Source: Faecalibacterium sp. I3-3-89 (GTDB lineage: Bacteria; Bacillota; Clostridia; Oscillospirales; Ruminococcaceae). From it: DNA of 64,000 bases. Position 1 is the first letter of the stretch, and each line of letters starts with the position of its first letter. The stretch lies in NCBI RefSeq assembly GCF_023347275.1, contig NZ_CP094468.1, positions 1,116,001 through 1,180,000 of the forward strand, given 5' to 3'. This document shows, one piece after another, positions 41,976 to 49,857 of this stretch. The notes beneath the pieces are model-generated. The model was given only the letters and a program-made list of their open reading frames with translations, had not been told where the DNA came from and did not search any database. Both the position numbers and the translations under genes were made by a program.

Positions 41976-42755
41976 ATGCAGCAGATACAGCTGGAACTTG
42001 AGGGCGGCGGGACACTGACCGTCTGCCTGCGGGCGTCGCTGGACGCCATGCCCACGGTGAAGCAGCGGCCTCTGGTGCTGGTGGTGCCCGGCGGGGGATA
42101 CAGCCACGTCAGCCCCCGGGAGGGCGACCCGGTGGCCCTGCAGTTCGCGGCGGCAGGCTATCACACTGCCGTGCTGACCTACAGCGTGGGGGAGGAGGCG
42201 CGGGACTACCGGCCTCTCCGCCAGCTCAGCGAGGCGCTGGGGCTGCTGCGGCAGCACGCGGAGGAATGGCATATCCTGCCGGATAAAATAGCGGTCTGCG
42301 GCTTCTCGGCGGGCGGGCATCTGGCCCTGTCCGGCGCAGTGCTGGACATCCCGGGCGAGATGGCCCAGCAGAGGCCCGACGCGGTCATTCTGGGCTACCC
42401 GGTCATCACGGCGGGGGAGTATGCCCACCGGGGCAGCTTCGTCCAGCTGGCGGGCAGTGAGGACGCCGCCGCACAGAGAGCCTTCGGCCTGGAGGATAAG
42501 ATCACGCCCGACACACCGCCGGTCTTCGTCTGGCATACCATGGAGGACAGGACCGTCCCGGTGGAGAACACGCTGCTGCTGCTCTCGGCCCTGCGGCGGG
42601 CGGGCGTGGCCTGCGAGGCGCATCTCTTTGAGCAGGGGGTCCACGGCACCAGCATCAGCACCGCTGAGGTGGACGCCGCCGACCGGCACCGCGCCCACTG
42701 GGTGACGCTCTGCCTCGAGTGGCTGGGGCGGACGTTCGGGTTCGACCTGCGGTGA
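41976..42755 (+). CDS. Alpha/beta hydrolase, BD-FAE/esterase-like
   Basis: A 259-aa cytoplasmic protein. The oxyanion region is VVPGGGYSHVS near residue 33, the nucleophile elbow is CGFSAGGHLA near 110, the Asp lies in HTMEDRTVP near 190 and the His in EQGVHGT near 220. This layout matches small carbohydrate/feruloyl-type esterases and acyl hydrolases; the substrate is unknown. ATG 41976 follows AAAGGAGG. It is divergent from htpG. Confidence 0.8.
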   Translation: MQQIQLELEGGGTLTVCLRASLDAMPTVKQRPLVLVVPGGGYSHVSPREGDPVALQFAAAGYHTAVLTYSVGEEARDYRPLRQLSEALGLLRQHAEEWHILPDKIAVCGFSAGGHLALSGAVLDIPGEMAQQRPDAVILGYPVITAGEYAHRGSFVQLAGSEDAAAQRAFGLEDKITPDTPPVFVWHTMEDRTVPVENTLLLLSALRRAGVACEAHLFEQGVHGTSISTAEVDAADRHRAHWVTLCLEWLGRTFGFDLR

Positions 42756-42791
42756 ATTGGACATTCCTACAAAAAATTCATAATTTTATGG

Positions 42792-42820
42792 TTGACCTGC
42801 CCAAGATTTAAGGGTATACT
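42792..42820 (+). promoter_or_regulatory. Promoter of the 141-aa gene
   Basis: TTGACC (42792-42797), 17-base spacer, TATACT (42815-42820), 36 bases before the start. Confidence 0.7.
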
Positions 42821-42856
42821 GGTCAGCGGAAACAAACGAGGAAGAAGGAAACGTAC

Positions 42857-43282
42857 ATGGAAAAGAAGATCTCGGTCAAAGACCTGCTGATGCAGGCATT
42901 CCTGACGGGCTGGGAGCTGTCCGACAAGAGCATCTCGCAGGACGAGTACCTCCAGAGCGCCATTCAGGTCATCGAAGTGCTGCAGGTGGAGCCGGAAAAT
43001 ATCTACGCCGAAGAGGGCCTCGGCCTGACCGACGGCGACGAGGTGGACCATCTGGACGACCTGCTCCGCGCCGACGGCCAGTGGCTCTATTACGGTGTGG
43101 AGGCGGAGAATTTCTTCCTCATCCAGTGGTATCCGGACGAGGCCTCCGCCAAGGCCAAGCTGGCGCAGCTCGAAGAGCTGGGCGACGGCAAGCAGTACCT
43201 CGTGGACCTGAACCTCCGGCGCTCGAACCCCACCGAGGCCGAGAACTTCGGAAATTCGAACCCGGTGCAGCTGAGAAGTTGA
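42857..43282 (+). CDS. Hypothetical acidic protein (141 aa)
   Basis: A soluble, acidic protein with helical N-terminus (VKDLLMQAFLTGWELSDKS) and a middle part with aromatic residues (ADGQWLYYGVEAENFFLIQW). No signal peptide, membrane helix or known motif is recognised. It has a good promoter and RBS GAAGAAGGAAA. A dispersed repeat follows at once. The last 15 or so residues are Asn/Ser-rich, unlike the rest. Confidence 0.6.
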   Translation: MEKKISVKDLLMQAFLTGWELSDKSISQDEYLQSAIQVIEVLQVEPENIYAEEGLGLTDGDEVDHLDDLLRADGQWLYYGVEAENFFLIQWYPDEASAKAKLAQLEELGDGKQYLVDLNLRRSNPTEAENFGNSNPVQLRS

Positions 43283-43287
43283 CCTCG

Positions 43288-43484
43288 GCGAAAGCCTCTC
43301 CCCTTGGGAGAGGTGGCACCGTAGGTGACGGAGAGGGCAAGCCTGTTGCCCGAGAGCCGCCGTGCAGCGATAAGCTGTCTCTTTGTCAGAGCGATATTAT
43401 CACCGCGTCAACACGACTCTCTGCCAGCGTCCTTGCCCTCTCAGGCGCTTCGCGCCAGCTCTCCCAAGGGGAGAGCCTTTTATG
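43288..43484. repeat. Dispersed GC-rich hairpin repeat, copy 2
   Basis: Left module: CTCTCCCCTTGGGAGAGGTGGCACCGTAGGTGACGGAGAGG, given here only as arms CTCTCCC/GGGAGAG (43297-43312) and the GTGACGGAGAGGG end. Core: GCAGCGATAAGC and CTTTGTCAGAGCGAT (43364-43395). Right module: CTTGCCCTCTCAGG then CTCTCCCAAGGGGAGAG (43432-43476). Core and right module recur at 51420-51520. Confidence 0.82.
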
Positions 43485-43507
43485 ATGGAAAGAAAGGAAA
43501 CTTTTCA

Positions 43508-44023
43508 ATGCAGCTTTCTGATCTGGAGCGCCAGCGCCTTTCCGCCATCCTGATGCGATACGACCAGCACCCTGAGGTGCAGCGGATGCGGGAGTTTATC
43601 CAGCACGGCGATGTGACCACCTACCAGCACTGCAAGAACGTGGTGCTGGTGAGCTTCTGGCTCAACCGCCGCTTCCATCTGGGTGCGGACGAGACATCGC
43701 TGGCCGTGGGGGCCTTCCTCCACGACTTCTACCTCTACGACTGGCACAAGCGCAGCTCCTTCCACGGCCTGCGCCGTCTGTTCGAGATGCATGGCTTCGC
43801 TCACCCCGGCTCTGCCTGCGTCAACGCAGAGCGCTGCTTCGCCATCACCAAGAAGGAGCAGAACATCATCTCGAGCCATATGTGGCCCCTGACCTTCCGC
43901 CATGTGCCCACCTGCCGGGAGGCCATCATCGTCTGTCTGGCCGACAAATACTGCGCCGTGCTGGAGAGTATGTTCCAGCGCACCCGCGTGGCCGATGCCG
44001 ACGCAGGGGAGAATGAGTGGTAA
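43508..44023 (+). CDS. HD domain protein
   Basis: A 171-aa protein with a single HD domain: His in TYQHCKNVVLVS near residue 38, the His-Asp pair in GAFLHDFYLYDWH near 73, and a later Asp in CLADKYCAV near 143, which would bind metal. Most such proteins are phosphohydrolases of nucleotides or cyclic dinucleotides; the substrate is unknown. Start ATG 43508 after GAAAGGAAA. It is preceded by a dispersed repeat and followed by a terminator. Confidence 0.78.
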   Translation: MQLSDLERQRLSAILMRYDQHPEVQRMREFIQHGDVTTYQHCKNVVLVSFWLNRRFHLGADETSLAVGAFLHDFYLYDWHKRSSFHGLRRLFEMHGFAHPGSACVNAERCFAITKKEQNIISSHMWPLTFRHVPTCREAIIVCLADKYCAVLESMFQRTRVADADAGENEW

Positions 44024-44040
44024 AGGGCTTGTTCCATACA

Positions 44041-44079
44041 AAAAGAGCTGCTGTACGTTATATACAGCAGCTCTTTTCT
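44041..44079. terminator. Bidirectional terminator between the HD and GNAT genes
   Basis: AAAAGAGCTGCTGTA (44041-44055) and TACAGCAGCTCTTTT (44063-44077), a 15-bp stem, overlapping the GNAT stop region. Confidence 0.85.
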
Positions 44080-44597
44080 TATAGCTTCTTATACCCCGCA
44101 GGCTCATCGGCTCTGGCGCGGCGCTCCATCAGGTAGGTGTCCAGCCAGCGGCCATGACAGTCCCGGGCGATCCGCTCCCGCCGCCCCACAACCCGGAACC
44201 CGCACTTGGTGTGGAGGCCGAGGCTGGCGGTGTTGTCCTGCAGGACCGTGGAGTGGAGCGTCCAGTAGCCCTCCTGCTCCGACGCCTCACAGAGGGCCGT
44301 CAGCAGCCGGGAGCCGAGGCCTCGGCCCCGGAACTTCTCGCCGACGTAGATGCTCACCTCGGCCACGCCCCGGTAGCACCAGCGGGGGTCGATGCGGCGC
44401 AGCGCGGCCCAGCCCGCCAGCTCGCCGCCGTCCAGAATGACGAGGCGGCATTCCTTGATGTGGAAGGCGTCCCACGCCGTGTAGGGCGGGCAGGTGGTCT
44501 GGAAGGTGGCGTGCTCGGTGGCGATGCCCTCCAAGTAGATCTCGGACACAGCGGCCCAGTCCTCCGGCGTCATCGGCCGGACAGTGATATTGCTCAT
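44079..44597 (-). CDS. GNAT N-acetyltransferase, phosphinothricin acetyltransferase-like
   Basis: A 172-aa protein with a single GNAT domain. VRPMTPEDWAAVSEIYLEGI opens the fold, VSIYVGEKFRGRGLGSRLL (near residue 80) is the acetyl-CoA loop, and NTASLGLHTKCGFRVVGRRE is motif B. The sequence is closest by eye to the PAT/Bar branch that acetylates phosphinothricin or methionine derivatives; the native substrate is not known. RBS is CGGGGAAACG, which is weak. Confidence 0.82.
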   Translation of the reverse strand: MSNITVRPMTPEDWAAVSEIYLEGIATEHATFQTTCPPYTAWDAFHIKECRLVILDGGELAGWAALRRIDPRWCYRGVAEVSIYVGEKFRGRGLGSRLLTALCEASEQEGYWTLHSTVLQDNTASLGLHTKCGFRVVGRRERIARDCHGRWLDTYLMERRARADEPAGYKKL

Positions 44598-44698
44598 GAT
44601 ACGTTTCCCCGGCAGAGCGCCCCAATGCGCCCTGCACCATTCCTCTTATCCCAGTTTATCCCAGTATAGCAGATGCGGCCCGTCTGTGCAATGACTTC

Positions 44699-45496
44699 TC
44701 ACTCCAGCCCCGGCAGGGTGTCCAGCACCGGGATGCCAAGCCCCTGCAGAAAGGCCCTCTTCTCCTCGATGAGAGGGACGACGTCCAGCTCCGAGGGGGC
44801 GTGGGCGTCGCAGCCCACGATGGCCCTGACCGGATACTCCGCCGCGATGCGCCAGAACTCGTCCCGGGTGTAGCCCAGCGAGCCGTCGGGGCGGCGCTGA
44901 AGCGTCAGGCCCGCCATGTTGTACTCGAGGGGAATGTCCAGCCGCGCCGCTGCGGCACAGACCTCCCGGCAGGCTTTCTCGGCCTCGGCGTCGAAGGCCG
45001 TCATCCGGTTCAAAAAGAGGTCGGGGTGGGCCAGATACCGGTACAGCCCCGTTTCCAGCGCCCGTTCCACCTGCTCGGCGTACCGTCTGCCGTGGGCCGG
45101 GGAGGCGCTGCCGCCGAAGCGCCGGGCCTTGGCGTCCTGCTCGTCGGTGGTGTCGTAGTGACAGCCGAGGATGAGGTACTCGATGCCCAGCCGCTCGGTC
45201 TCCTCCTTCAGCCAGCCCAGATAGGCCGGGAAATACTCGGCCTCGAGGCCGATGTGGAGATGGAGCTGGTCGGCGTACTTCTCCCGCAGGCTTCGCAGCG
45301 TCAGGACATAGTCGTCCAGTTGGGCGGGCAGCATCCGGATATGGCTGACGAAGCCGGGCGTGGCGTAGGCCCATGGGGTGTGGTCGGAAAAGCCCAGCAC
45401 CTTGTAGCCGCAGCGCAGGGCCGTGAGGATGTACTCCTCCTCGGTGCCCTCGGCGTGGCCGCAGCGGGTGGTGTGGGTGTGGTAATTGGTCAGCAT
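44699..45496 (-). CDS. PHP domain phosphatase (histidinol-phosphatase HisK-like)
   Basis: A 265-aa protein with the PHP metal-binding motifs in order: NYHTHTTRCGHAEGT, GFSDHTPW, LEAEY, LGCHYDTT, AHPDLF and GCDAHAPSE. These match the HisK type of histidinol-phosphate phosphatase of Firmicutes; other phosphoesterase roles are possible because no other his genes are present. ATG 45496 follows GGGAGGGG; the ORF is open further upstream without an RBS. Divergent from the secreted hydrolase gene. Confidence 0.82.
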   Translation of the reverse strand: MLTNYHTHTTRCGHAEGTEEEYILTALRCGYKVLGFSDHTPWAYATPGFVSHIRMLPAQLDDYVLTLRSLREKYADQLHLHIGLEAEYFPAYLGWLKEETERLGIEYLILGCHYDTTDEQDAKARRFGGSASPAHGRRYAEQVERALETGLYRYLAHPDLFLNRMTAFDAEAEKACREVCAAAARLDIPLEYNMAGLTLQRRPDGSLGYTRDEFWRIAAEYPVRAIVGCDAHAPSELDVVPLIEEKRAFLQGLGIPVLDTLPGLE

Positions 45497-45527
45497 GGAA
45501 AAAAGCCCCTCCCGGGCAGAAATCTTT

Positions 45528-45555
45528 TTGACAATCATCACGGTTGTGATACAAT
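45528..45555 (+). promoter_or_regulatory. Promoter of the secreted hydrolase operon
   Basis: TTGACA (45528-45533), 16-base spacer, TACAAT (45550-45555), 90 bases before the ATG. Confidence 0.65.
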
Positions 45556-45644
45556 AGAGAAAATACCCGTTCGGGGCAGGAACTATTATAGACCTCTTTG
45601 CCGCAAAATGCAATTCGGCTGCTCCGAAAAAAGGAGACAAGAAG

Positions 45645-46703
45645 ATGGATTGGAAACGACTCACTGCTTCTGCGCTGATGCTCGGCCTCCTCGCTCTCCC
45701 GGCCTCTGCGGCCAGCATCACGCCCCAGACCACCATGAAAGAGATCCGCGACGACCCCGACATCCGGGCCAGCGGCCTCTACACCTATACCTATGTATGG
45801 GAGCGGGACTGCGAAAAGCTCTCCACCAGCCGGGACGATGAGACGCTGGCCGAGGTGGTGGACGACACATCGGCGGAGGCCTGCGCGGCGGGGCTGAACT
45901 ATCTGGCGCAGGTGTACCACGACGGGGTGCAGGTGACGTACCCGCTCTATTCGGAGGAGGAGATCGCCGCCATGCCCTCCCGCGCCCACGCGGAGCTGTA
46001 TTACTGCCCCGCAGAGCAGCCGGGGGCGAAGTTCGCCATCGTGCTGTCGGGCAACTCGCTCTACTACAGCGGCGAGCTGCGGGGCGGCGTGTCCACGGCG
46101 TGGGAGCTGCACCAGCAGGGGTACGCTGTCTTCTCCCTGCGCTACCGCATCGGCCTCGAGGCCGGGGACGACGCCCCGATGGAAGACCTTGCCCGGGCCA
46201 TCCGCCTCGTGCTGGCGAACGCAGACACCTTCGGCGTCTCCACCGAGGATTACGCCCTGCTGGGCTACTCCTCCGGCGGGCAGATCGCGGGCGTCTTCGG
46301 CAATGAGGAAAAGGGCTGGGGCCGCTACGGCGTCCCGAAGCCCGGCGCACTGCTGCTGGCCTACCCCATCAACAACTTTCTGGGGGCAAAGCCCGCCTAC
46401 CATCTCCTGATGGACACCGACCGGCTGGAAAGGCGCTACTACTCCTACACGGTCTCGAAGCTGGTGACGCCGGACTACCCGCCCACCTTCCTGTGGTATG
46501 GCCGGAACGACAAGATGCTCATGGCCTTCGTCTACCCGCTGCAGGGGCCGGCCCTTGCCAAGGCCCTGCGGGACAACGGCGTGCCCAACCGGGTGCAGGC
46601 CTACGACGACGCCAAGCATGGCGTCGGCATCGGCGTGGGCACCGACGCGGAGGGCTGGGTAGCCGATGCCGCCGCATTCTGGAAGAGCGTTTCGGAAGAA
46701 TAA
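45645..46703 (+). CDS. Secreted alpha/beta hydrolase
   Basis: A 352-aa protein with an N-terminal signal peptide (RLTASALMLGLLALPASAAS, cleavage near residue 22). The catalytic set is Ser in LGYSSGGQIAG near 213, Asp in YGRNDKM near 300, and His in DAKHGVG near 330. It is probably an exported esterase or lipase-like enzyme, substrate unknown. RBS AAAAGGAGAC. It is 18 bases upstream of the transglutaminase-like gene and likely the first gene of a three-gene unit. Confidence 0.78.
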   Translation: MDWKRLTASALMLGLLALPASAASITPQTTMKEIRDDPDIRASGLYTYTYVWERDCEKLSTSRDDETLAEVVDDTSAEACAAGLNYLAQVYHDGVQVTYPLYSEEEIAAMPSRAHAELYYCPAEQPGAKFAIVLSGNSLYYSGELRGGVSTAWELHQQGYAVFSLRYRIGLEAGDDAPMEDLARAIRLVLANADTFGVSTEDYALLGYSSGGQIAGVFGNEEKGWGRYGVPKPGALLLAYPINNFLGAKPAYHLLMDTDRLERRYYSYTVSKLVTPDYPPTFLWYGRNDKMLMAFVYPLQGPALAKALRDNGVPNRVQAYDDAKHGVGIGVGTDAEGWVADAAAFWKSVSEE

Positions 46704-46721
46704 AGAAAAGAGGGAAAGGAT

Positions 46722-48206
46722 ATGTACGATTTGAATGAATGCATCCGCAGCCTGAACGTGGGCCTGCCCGACGACATCGCCCGGCTGAAGGCAGCCGGAT
46801 ACTACAAGGAGGCCATCGCCCGCATCGACCGGCTGCTGGCCGAGGACTGGGCGAAGACCCAGAACAGCCCCGCCACCAACGGCAGCGCTGCGCCGGAGGG
46901 ATACGTTCCGCCCGAGAACCCCACGCCCCACGGCGTGGACGCCCTGCGGGAGGCGCTGACCGTCCAGAAGGAGATCATGCGCCGTCTGCCCGGGGAATAC
47001 TGCTGGACGGAGGCCGAGGCCATCGCCCGGATGCAGGAGCGGGTGAAAGGGTTCACGGCGGAGGAGTTCCGCGCCCTCGACTGGGAGGGCCGGATGGACT
47101 GGCGGTTCGTGGAGGGAGAAAAGCGGTATCAGGAGCGGTTCGCCGAGACCCTGCTGGCCACCCACGCCGACCTCGCCGCCCGGAAAAAGACCCCGGACGC
47201 CCCCAGCAATAAGAACGAGGAGCGTCACCGCCTCTGCGAAAAGATGATGCAGGAGGGGAGCGCCAGCGCCGACATCACCCTCCGCACCAGCATCCGGATG
47301 TCGGACGAGGCCTTCGCCGCCGCGCTGGAAAAGGCGAGAGCCGAGGGCCGGGATACCGTCCATGTCCGGGCGTGGCTGGCCCTGCCTGCCGCCTGCCCGT
47401 CCCAGAGCCATATCACGCTGGACGCCTTCACCGAGACGCCCGGCCATATCGCCGCCGAGGACGCGCCCCAGCGCACCGTGTACTGGGAGGCCGACCTTGC
47501 CGAGAACCGCACCTTCGGCGCGGAGTACAGCTACCGCGAAACGGCGGTCTACGCCGACCCGCTCTCCTTCACGCCCGACCCGGAGCAGCCGGACTTCTAC
47601 ACCGGCGAGGAAGCGCCCCACATCGTCTTTACGCCCTATCTGCGGGCGTTGGCGGCCCAGCTCACCGAGGGCGTCACCAGCCCGGCGGAGAAGGCGAAGC
47701 GCATCTACGATTACGTCACCCTGAACGTCCGGTATCACTTCCAGCCCTCTTATTTCGTCCATGAGTCCATCGCCGAGAACTGCGCCCGCAGCCGCCGGGG
47801 CGACTGCGGCATCATGGCCCTCACCTTCATCACCCTCTGCCGCATCGCGGGCATCCCGGCCCGCTGGGAGAGCGGCCTTGCGGTGGCCCCGAGGGATGCA
47901 GGCTGCCACGACTGGGCACGGTTCTACATCGCGCCCAAGGGCTGGATGTACGCCGACTGCTCCTATGGTTCCTCCATGGCACGCCGGGGCGATGAGATGC
48001 TCCGCCGCCACTATTTCGGCAGTCTGGACACAGGCCGGATGGTGGCCAACAGCGCCTTCGAGGCCCCCTTCGACCCGCCGATGACGGGCTTCCGCAGCGA
48101 CCCCTACGACAACCAGAGCGGGGAGATGGAGGCCGACGGCGTGGGCCTTGCCGGGGAGGAAAGGGTCACCACCAAAGAAGTTTTGAGATTTGAGGAAGTA
48201 AAGTAA
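46722..48206 (+). CDS. Transglutaminase-like domain protein
   Basis: A 494-aa protein without a signal peptide. The transglutaminase core lies near residues 320-430: RRGDCGIMALTFITL (Cys), AGCHDWARFYI (His) and MYADCSYG (Asp). The N-terminal 300 residues are helical, then beta-rich (SQSHITLDAFTETPGHIAAE). Bacterial members are cysteine proteases or peptidoglycan-related hydrolases. RBS AGAGGGAAAGGA. Its stop codon is followed immediately by the rmuC ATG. Confidence 0.8.
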   Translation: MYDLNECIRSLNVGLPDDIARLKAAGYYKEAIARIDRLLAEDWAKTQNSPATNGSAAPEGYVPPENPTPHGVDALREALTVQKEIMRRLPGEYCWTEAEAIARMQERVKGFTAEEFRALDWEGRMDWRFVEGEKRYQERFAETLLATHADLAARKKTPDAPSNKNEERHRLCEKMMQEGSASADITLRTSIRMSDEAFAAALEKARAEGRDTVHVRAWLALPAACPSQSHITLDAFTETPGHIAAEDAPQRTVYWEADLAENRTFGAEYSYRETAVYADPLSFTPDPEQPDFYTGEEAPHIVFTPYLRALAAQLTEGVTSPAEKAKRIYDYVTLNVRYHFQPSYFVHESIAENCARSRRGDCGIMALTFITLCRIAGIPARWESGLAVAPRDAGCHDWARFYIAPKGWMYADCSYGSSMARRGDEMLRRHYFGSLDTGRMVANSAFEAPFDPPMTGFRSDPYDNQSGEMEADGVGLAGEERVTTKEVLRFEEVK

Positions 48207-49556
48207 ATGGAATATCTTGCGTTCGTGTACACCCTGCTGCTCGTCGCCATCTGTCTGATGATGGCGGTGCTGCTGGCTCGCACCAGCCGCCTGCTGAAGG
48301 AGCCGAAGGACGACGAGGCCCTGAAGAGCTGGCTGGAACAGCAGCTTGCCGCACAGGCCAAGGACTTCAGCGCCCGGCAGGATGCCGTGGCCCAGCAGAA
48401 CTACGCCGCCATCCGCAGCGTCAGCGAGACGCTCCAGACCGCCGTGCAGGGGATGAGCACCACGCTGGGGCAGGGGCAGGACAGCCAGCAGCGCATCCTT
48501 GAGCAGCGGCTGCGCAGCCTCGAGCAGGCCAACACCCAGCAGATGGAGCAGCTGCGTCAGGCCGTCACCCAGAGCATGGCGACGCTTCAGGCCGAGAACG
48601 CCCGCAAGCTGGATGAGATCCGCCACACGGTGGACGAGCAGCTTCAGGACGCCCTGCAGAAGCGGGTCACCGAGAGCTTCAAGGCCGTCAACCAGCAGCT
48701 CGAGCAGGTGTACAAGGGTCTGGGCGAGATGCAGTCCCTTGCCGCCGATGTGGGCGGCCTGAAGCAGGTGCTTTCGGGCGTCAAGACCCGCGGCATCCTC
48801 GGCGAGATCCAGCTGGGGGCCATCCTCGAGGAGATTCTGGCCCCCGAGCAGTACGACACCAATGTCGCCACCATCCCGGGCAGCACCCAGCGGGTGGAAT
48901 ACGCCATCAAGATGCCGGGCGCGGACGGCGGCAGCGTCTGGCTCCCCATCGACTCCAAGTTCCCCGGCGACACCTACGGCCACCTGCAGGACGCCTACGC
49001 CTCCGGCGACGCACAGGCCGTGGAGAACGCCCGCCACGCGCTGGAAATGGTCCTCCGCAGCGAGGCAAAGGACATCCGGGAAAAGTACGTCGAGCCGCCC
49101 TATACCACGGCCTTCGGCATCCTGTTCCTGCCCTTTGAGGGCCTGTATGCCGAAGTGGTGAACGCCGGGCTGCTGGAGGTCTTGCAGCGGGATTATCAGG
49201 TCAACGTGGCAGGCCCCAGCACCATGGCGGCCCTGCTGAACAGCTTACAGATGGGCTTCAAGACCCTCGCCATCCAGAAGCGCTCGGGCGAGGTGTGGCA
49301 GCTGCTGGGCGCAGTGAAGACCGAGTTCGACAAGTTCGGGCAGGGCCTCACCAAGATGCAGCAGCGCCTGCGCCAGACCGACGAGGAGCTGGACAAGCTC
49401 ATCGGCGTCCGCAGCCGCGCCATCAGCCGGAAGCTGCGCAGCGTCCAGAGCCTCGATGAGGCCAGCGCCAGCGCCCTCCTCGAGATCGACGACATGAACG
49501 AGCTGCCGGGTGCGCTCTCCGAGACAGGCGGGGTATCTGACCAAGTTGGAAATTAA
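48207..49556 (+). CDS. rmuC: DNA recombination protein RmuC
   Basis: A 449-aa protein. It has an N-terminal membrane anchor (LAFVYTLLLVAICLMMAVLL), a long coiled coil to about residue 170, and the RmuC nuclease-like domain (GEIQLGAILEEILAPEQYDT near 210, WLPIDSKFPGDTYGHLQDAY near 250, and TAFGILFLPFEGLYAEV near 310). RmuC limits inverted-repeat rearrangements. It starts directly after the upstream stop, so it is coupled to the transglutaminase-like gene. The last ten residues (TGGVSDQVGN) are encoded by the first unit of the CCAAGTT cluster. Confidence 0.88.
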   Translation: MEYLAFVYTLLLVAICLMMAVLLARTSRLLKEPKDDEALKSWLEQQLAAQAKDFSARQDAVAQQNYAAIRSVSETLQTAVQGMSTTLGQGQDSQQRILEQRLRSLEQANTQQMEQLRQAVTQSMATLQAENARKLDEIRHTVDEQLQDALQKRVTESFKAVNQQLEQVYKGLGEMQSLAADVGGLKQVLSGVKTRGILGEIQLGAILEEILAPEQYDTNVATIPGSTQRVEYAIKMPGADGGSVWLPIDSKFPGDTYGHLQDAYASGDAQAVENARHALEMVLRSEAKDIREKYVEPPYTTAFGILFLPFEGLYAEVVNAGLLEVLQRDYQVNVAGPSTMAALLNSLQMGFKTLAIQKRSGEVWQLLGAVKTEFDKFGQGLTKMQQRLRQTDEELDKLIGVRSRAISRKLRSVQSLDEASASALLEIDDMNELPGALSETGGVSDQVGN

Positions 49557-49706
49557 CGGCGGTGCATCGCCGAAAATCGAACTTGGCCAAGGAGACCAAC
49601 TTCGACGGAGGTGACCAAGTTGGAACTTGGCCAGCAAAGGCAAGTTGGCCAAACTGACCAAGTTCAAATATATAACATATATACGTTATTATATTGGAAC
49701 TTGGTC
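49541..49706. repeat. CCAAGTT / AACTTGG repeat cluster after rmuC
   Basis: CCAAGTT occurs at 49541, 49615 and 49658; AACTTGG at 49580, 49624 and 49698; degenerate copies at 49595 and 49641. The 49615-49630 copy is palindromic. GACCAAGTTC (49656-49665) and GAACTTGGTC (49697-49706) can form a 10-bp stem over an AT-rich loop. Role unknown; the last stem may terminate the rmuC unit. Confidence 0.7.
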
Positions 49707-49757
49707 TTATATTCCACAGGAGTAGAGCCTCGGCCTGCTGCCCGGCCTGATAAATAG

Positions 49758-49786
49758 TTGACGAAGGGGGCAGGCTGTGCTATACT
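49758..49786 (+). promoter_or_regulatory. Promoter of the flavodiiron gene
   Basis: TTGACG (49758-49763), 17-base spacer, TATACT (49781-49786). Confidence 0.7.
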
Positions 49787-49857
49787 AAGAAAGATTCTTG
49801 AAAAATACTGCCGACTGCGGTATGTCATACACAAAACAGCAGAGAGGAAATGTGCTT

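Noticed and set aside
44646..49037. Minus-strand ORF of 1463 codons
   Set aside because: It is antisense to the secreted hydrolase, transglutaminase-like and rmuC genes and reads through the PHP gene region in another frame. It has low-complexity Gly/Ala/Val/His composition typical of GC-rich shadow frames.
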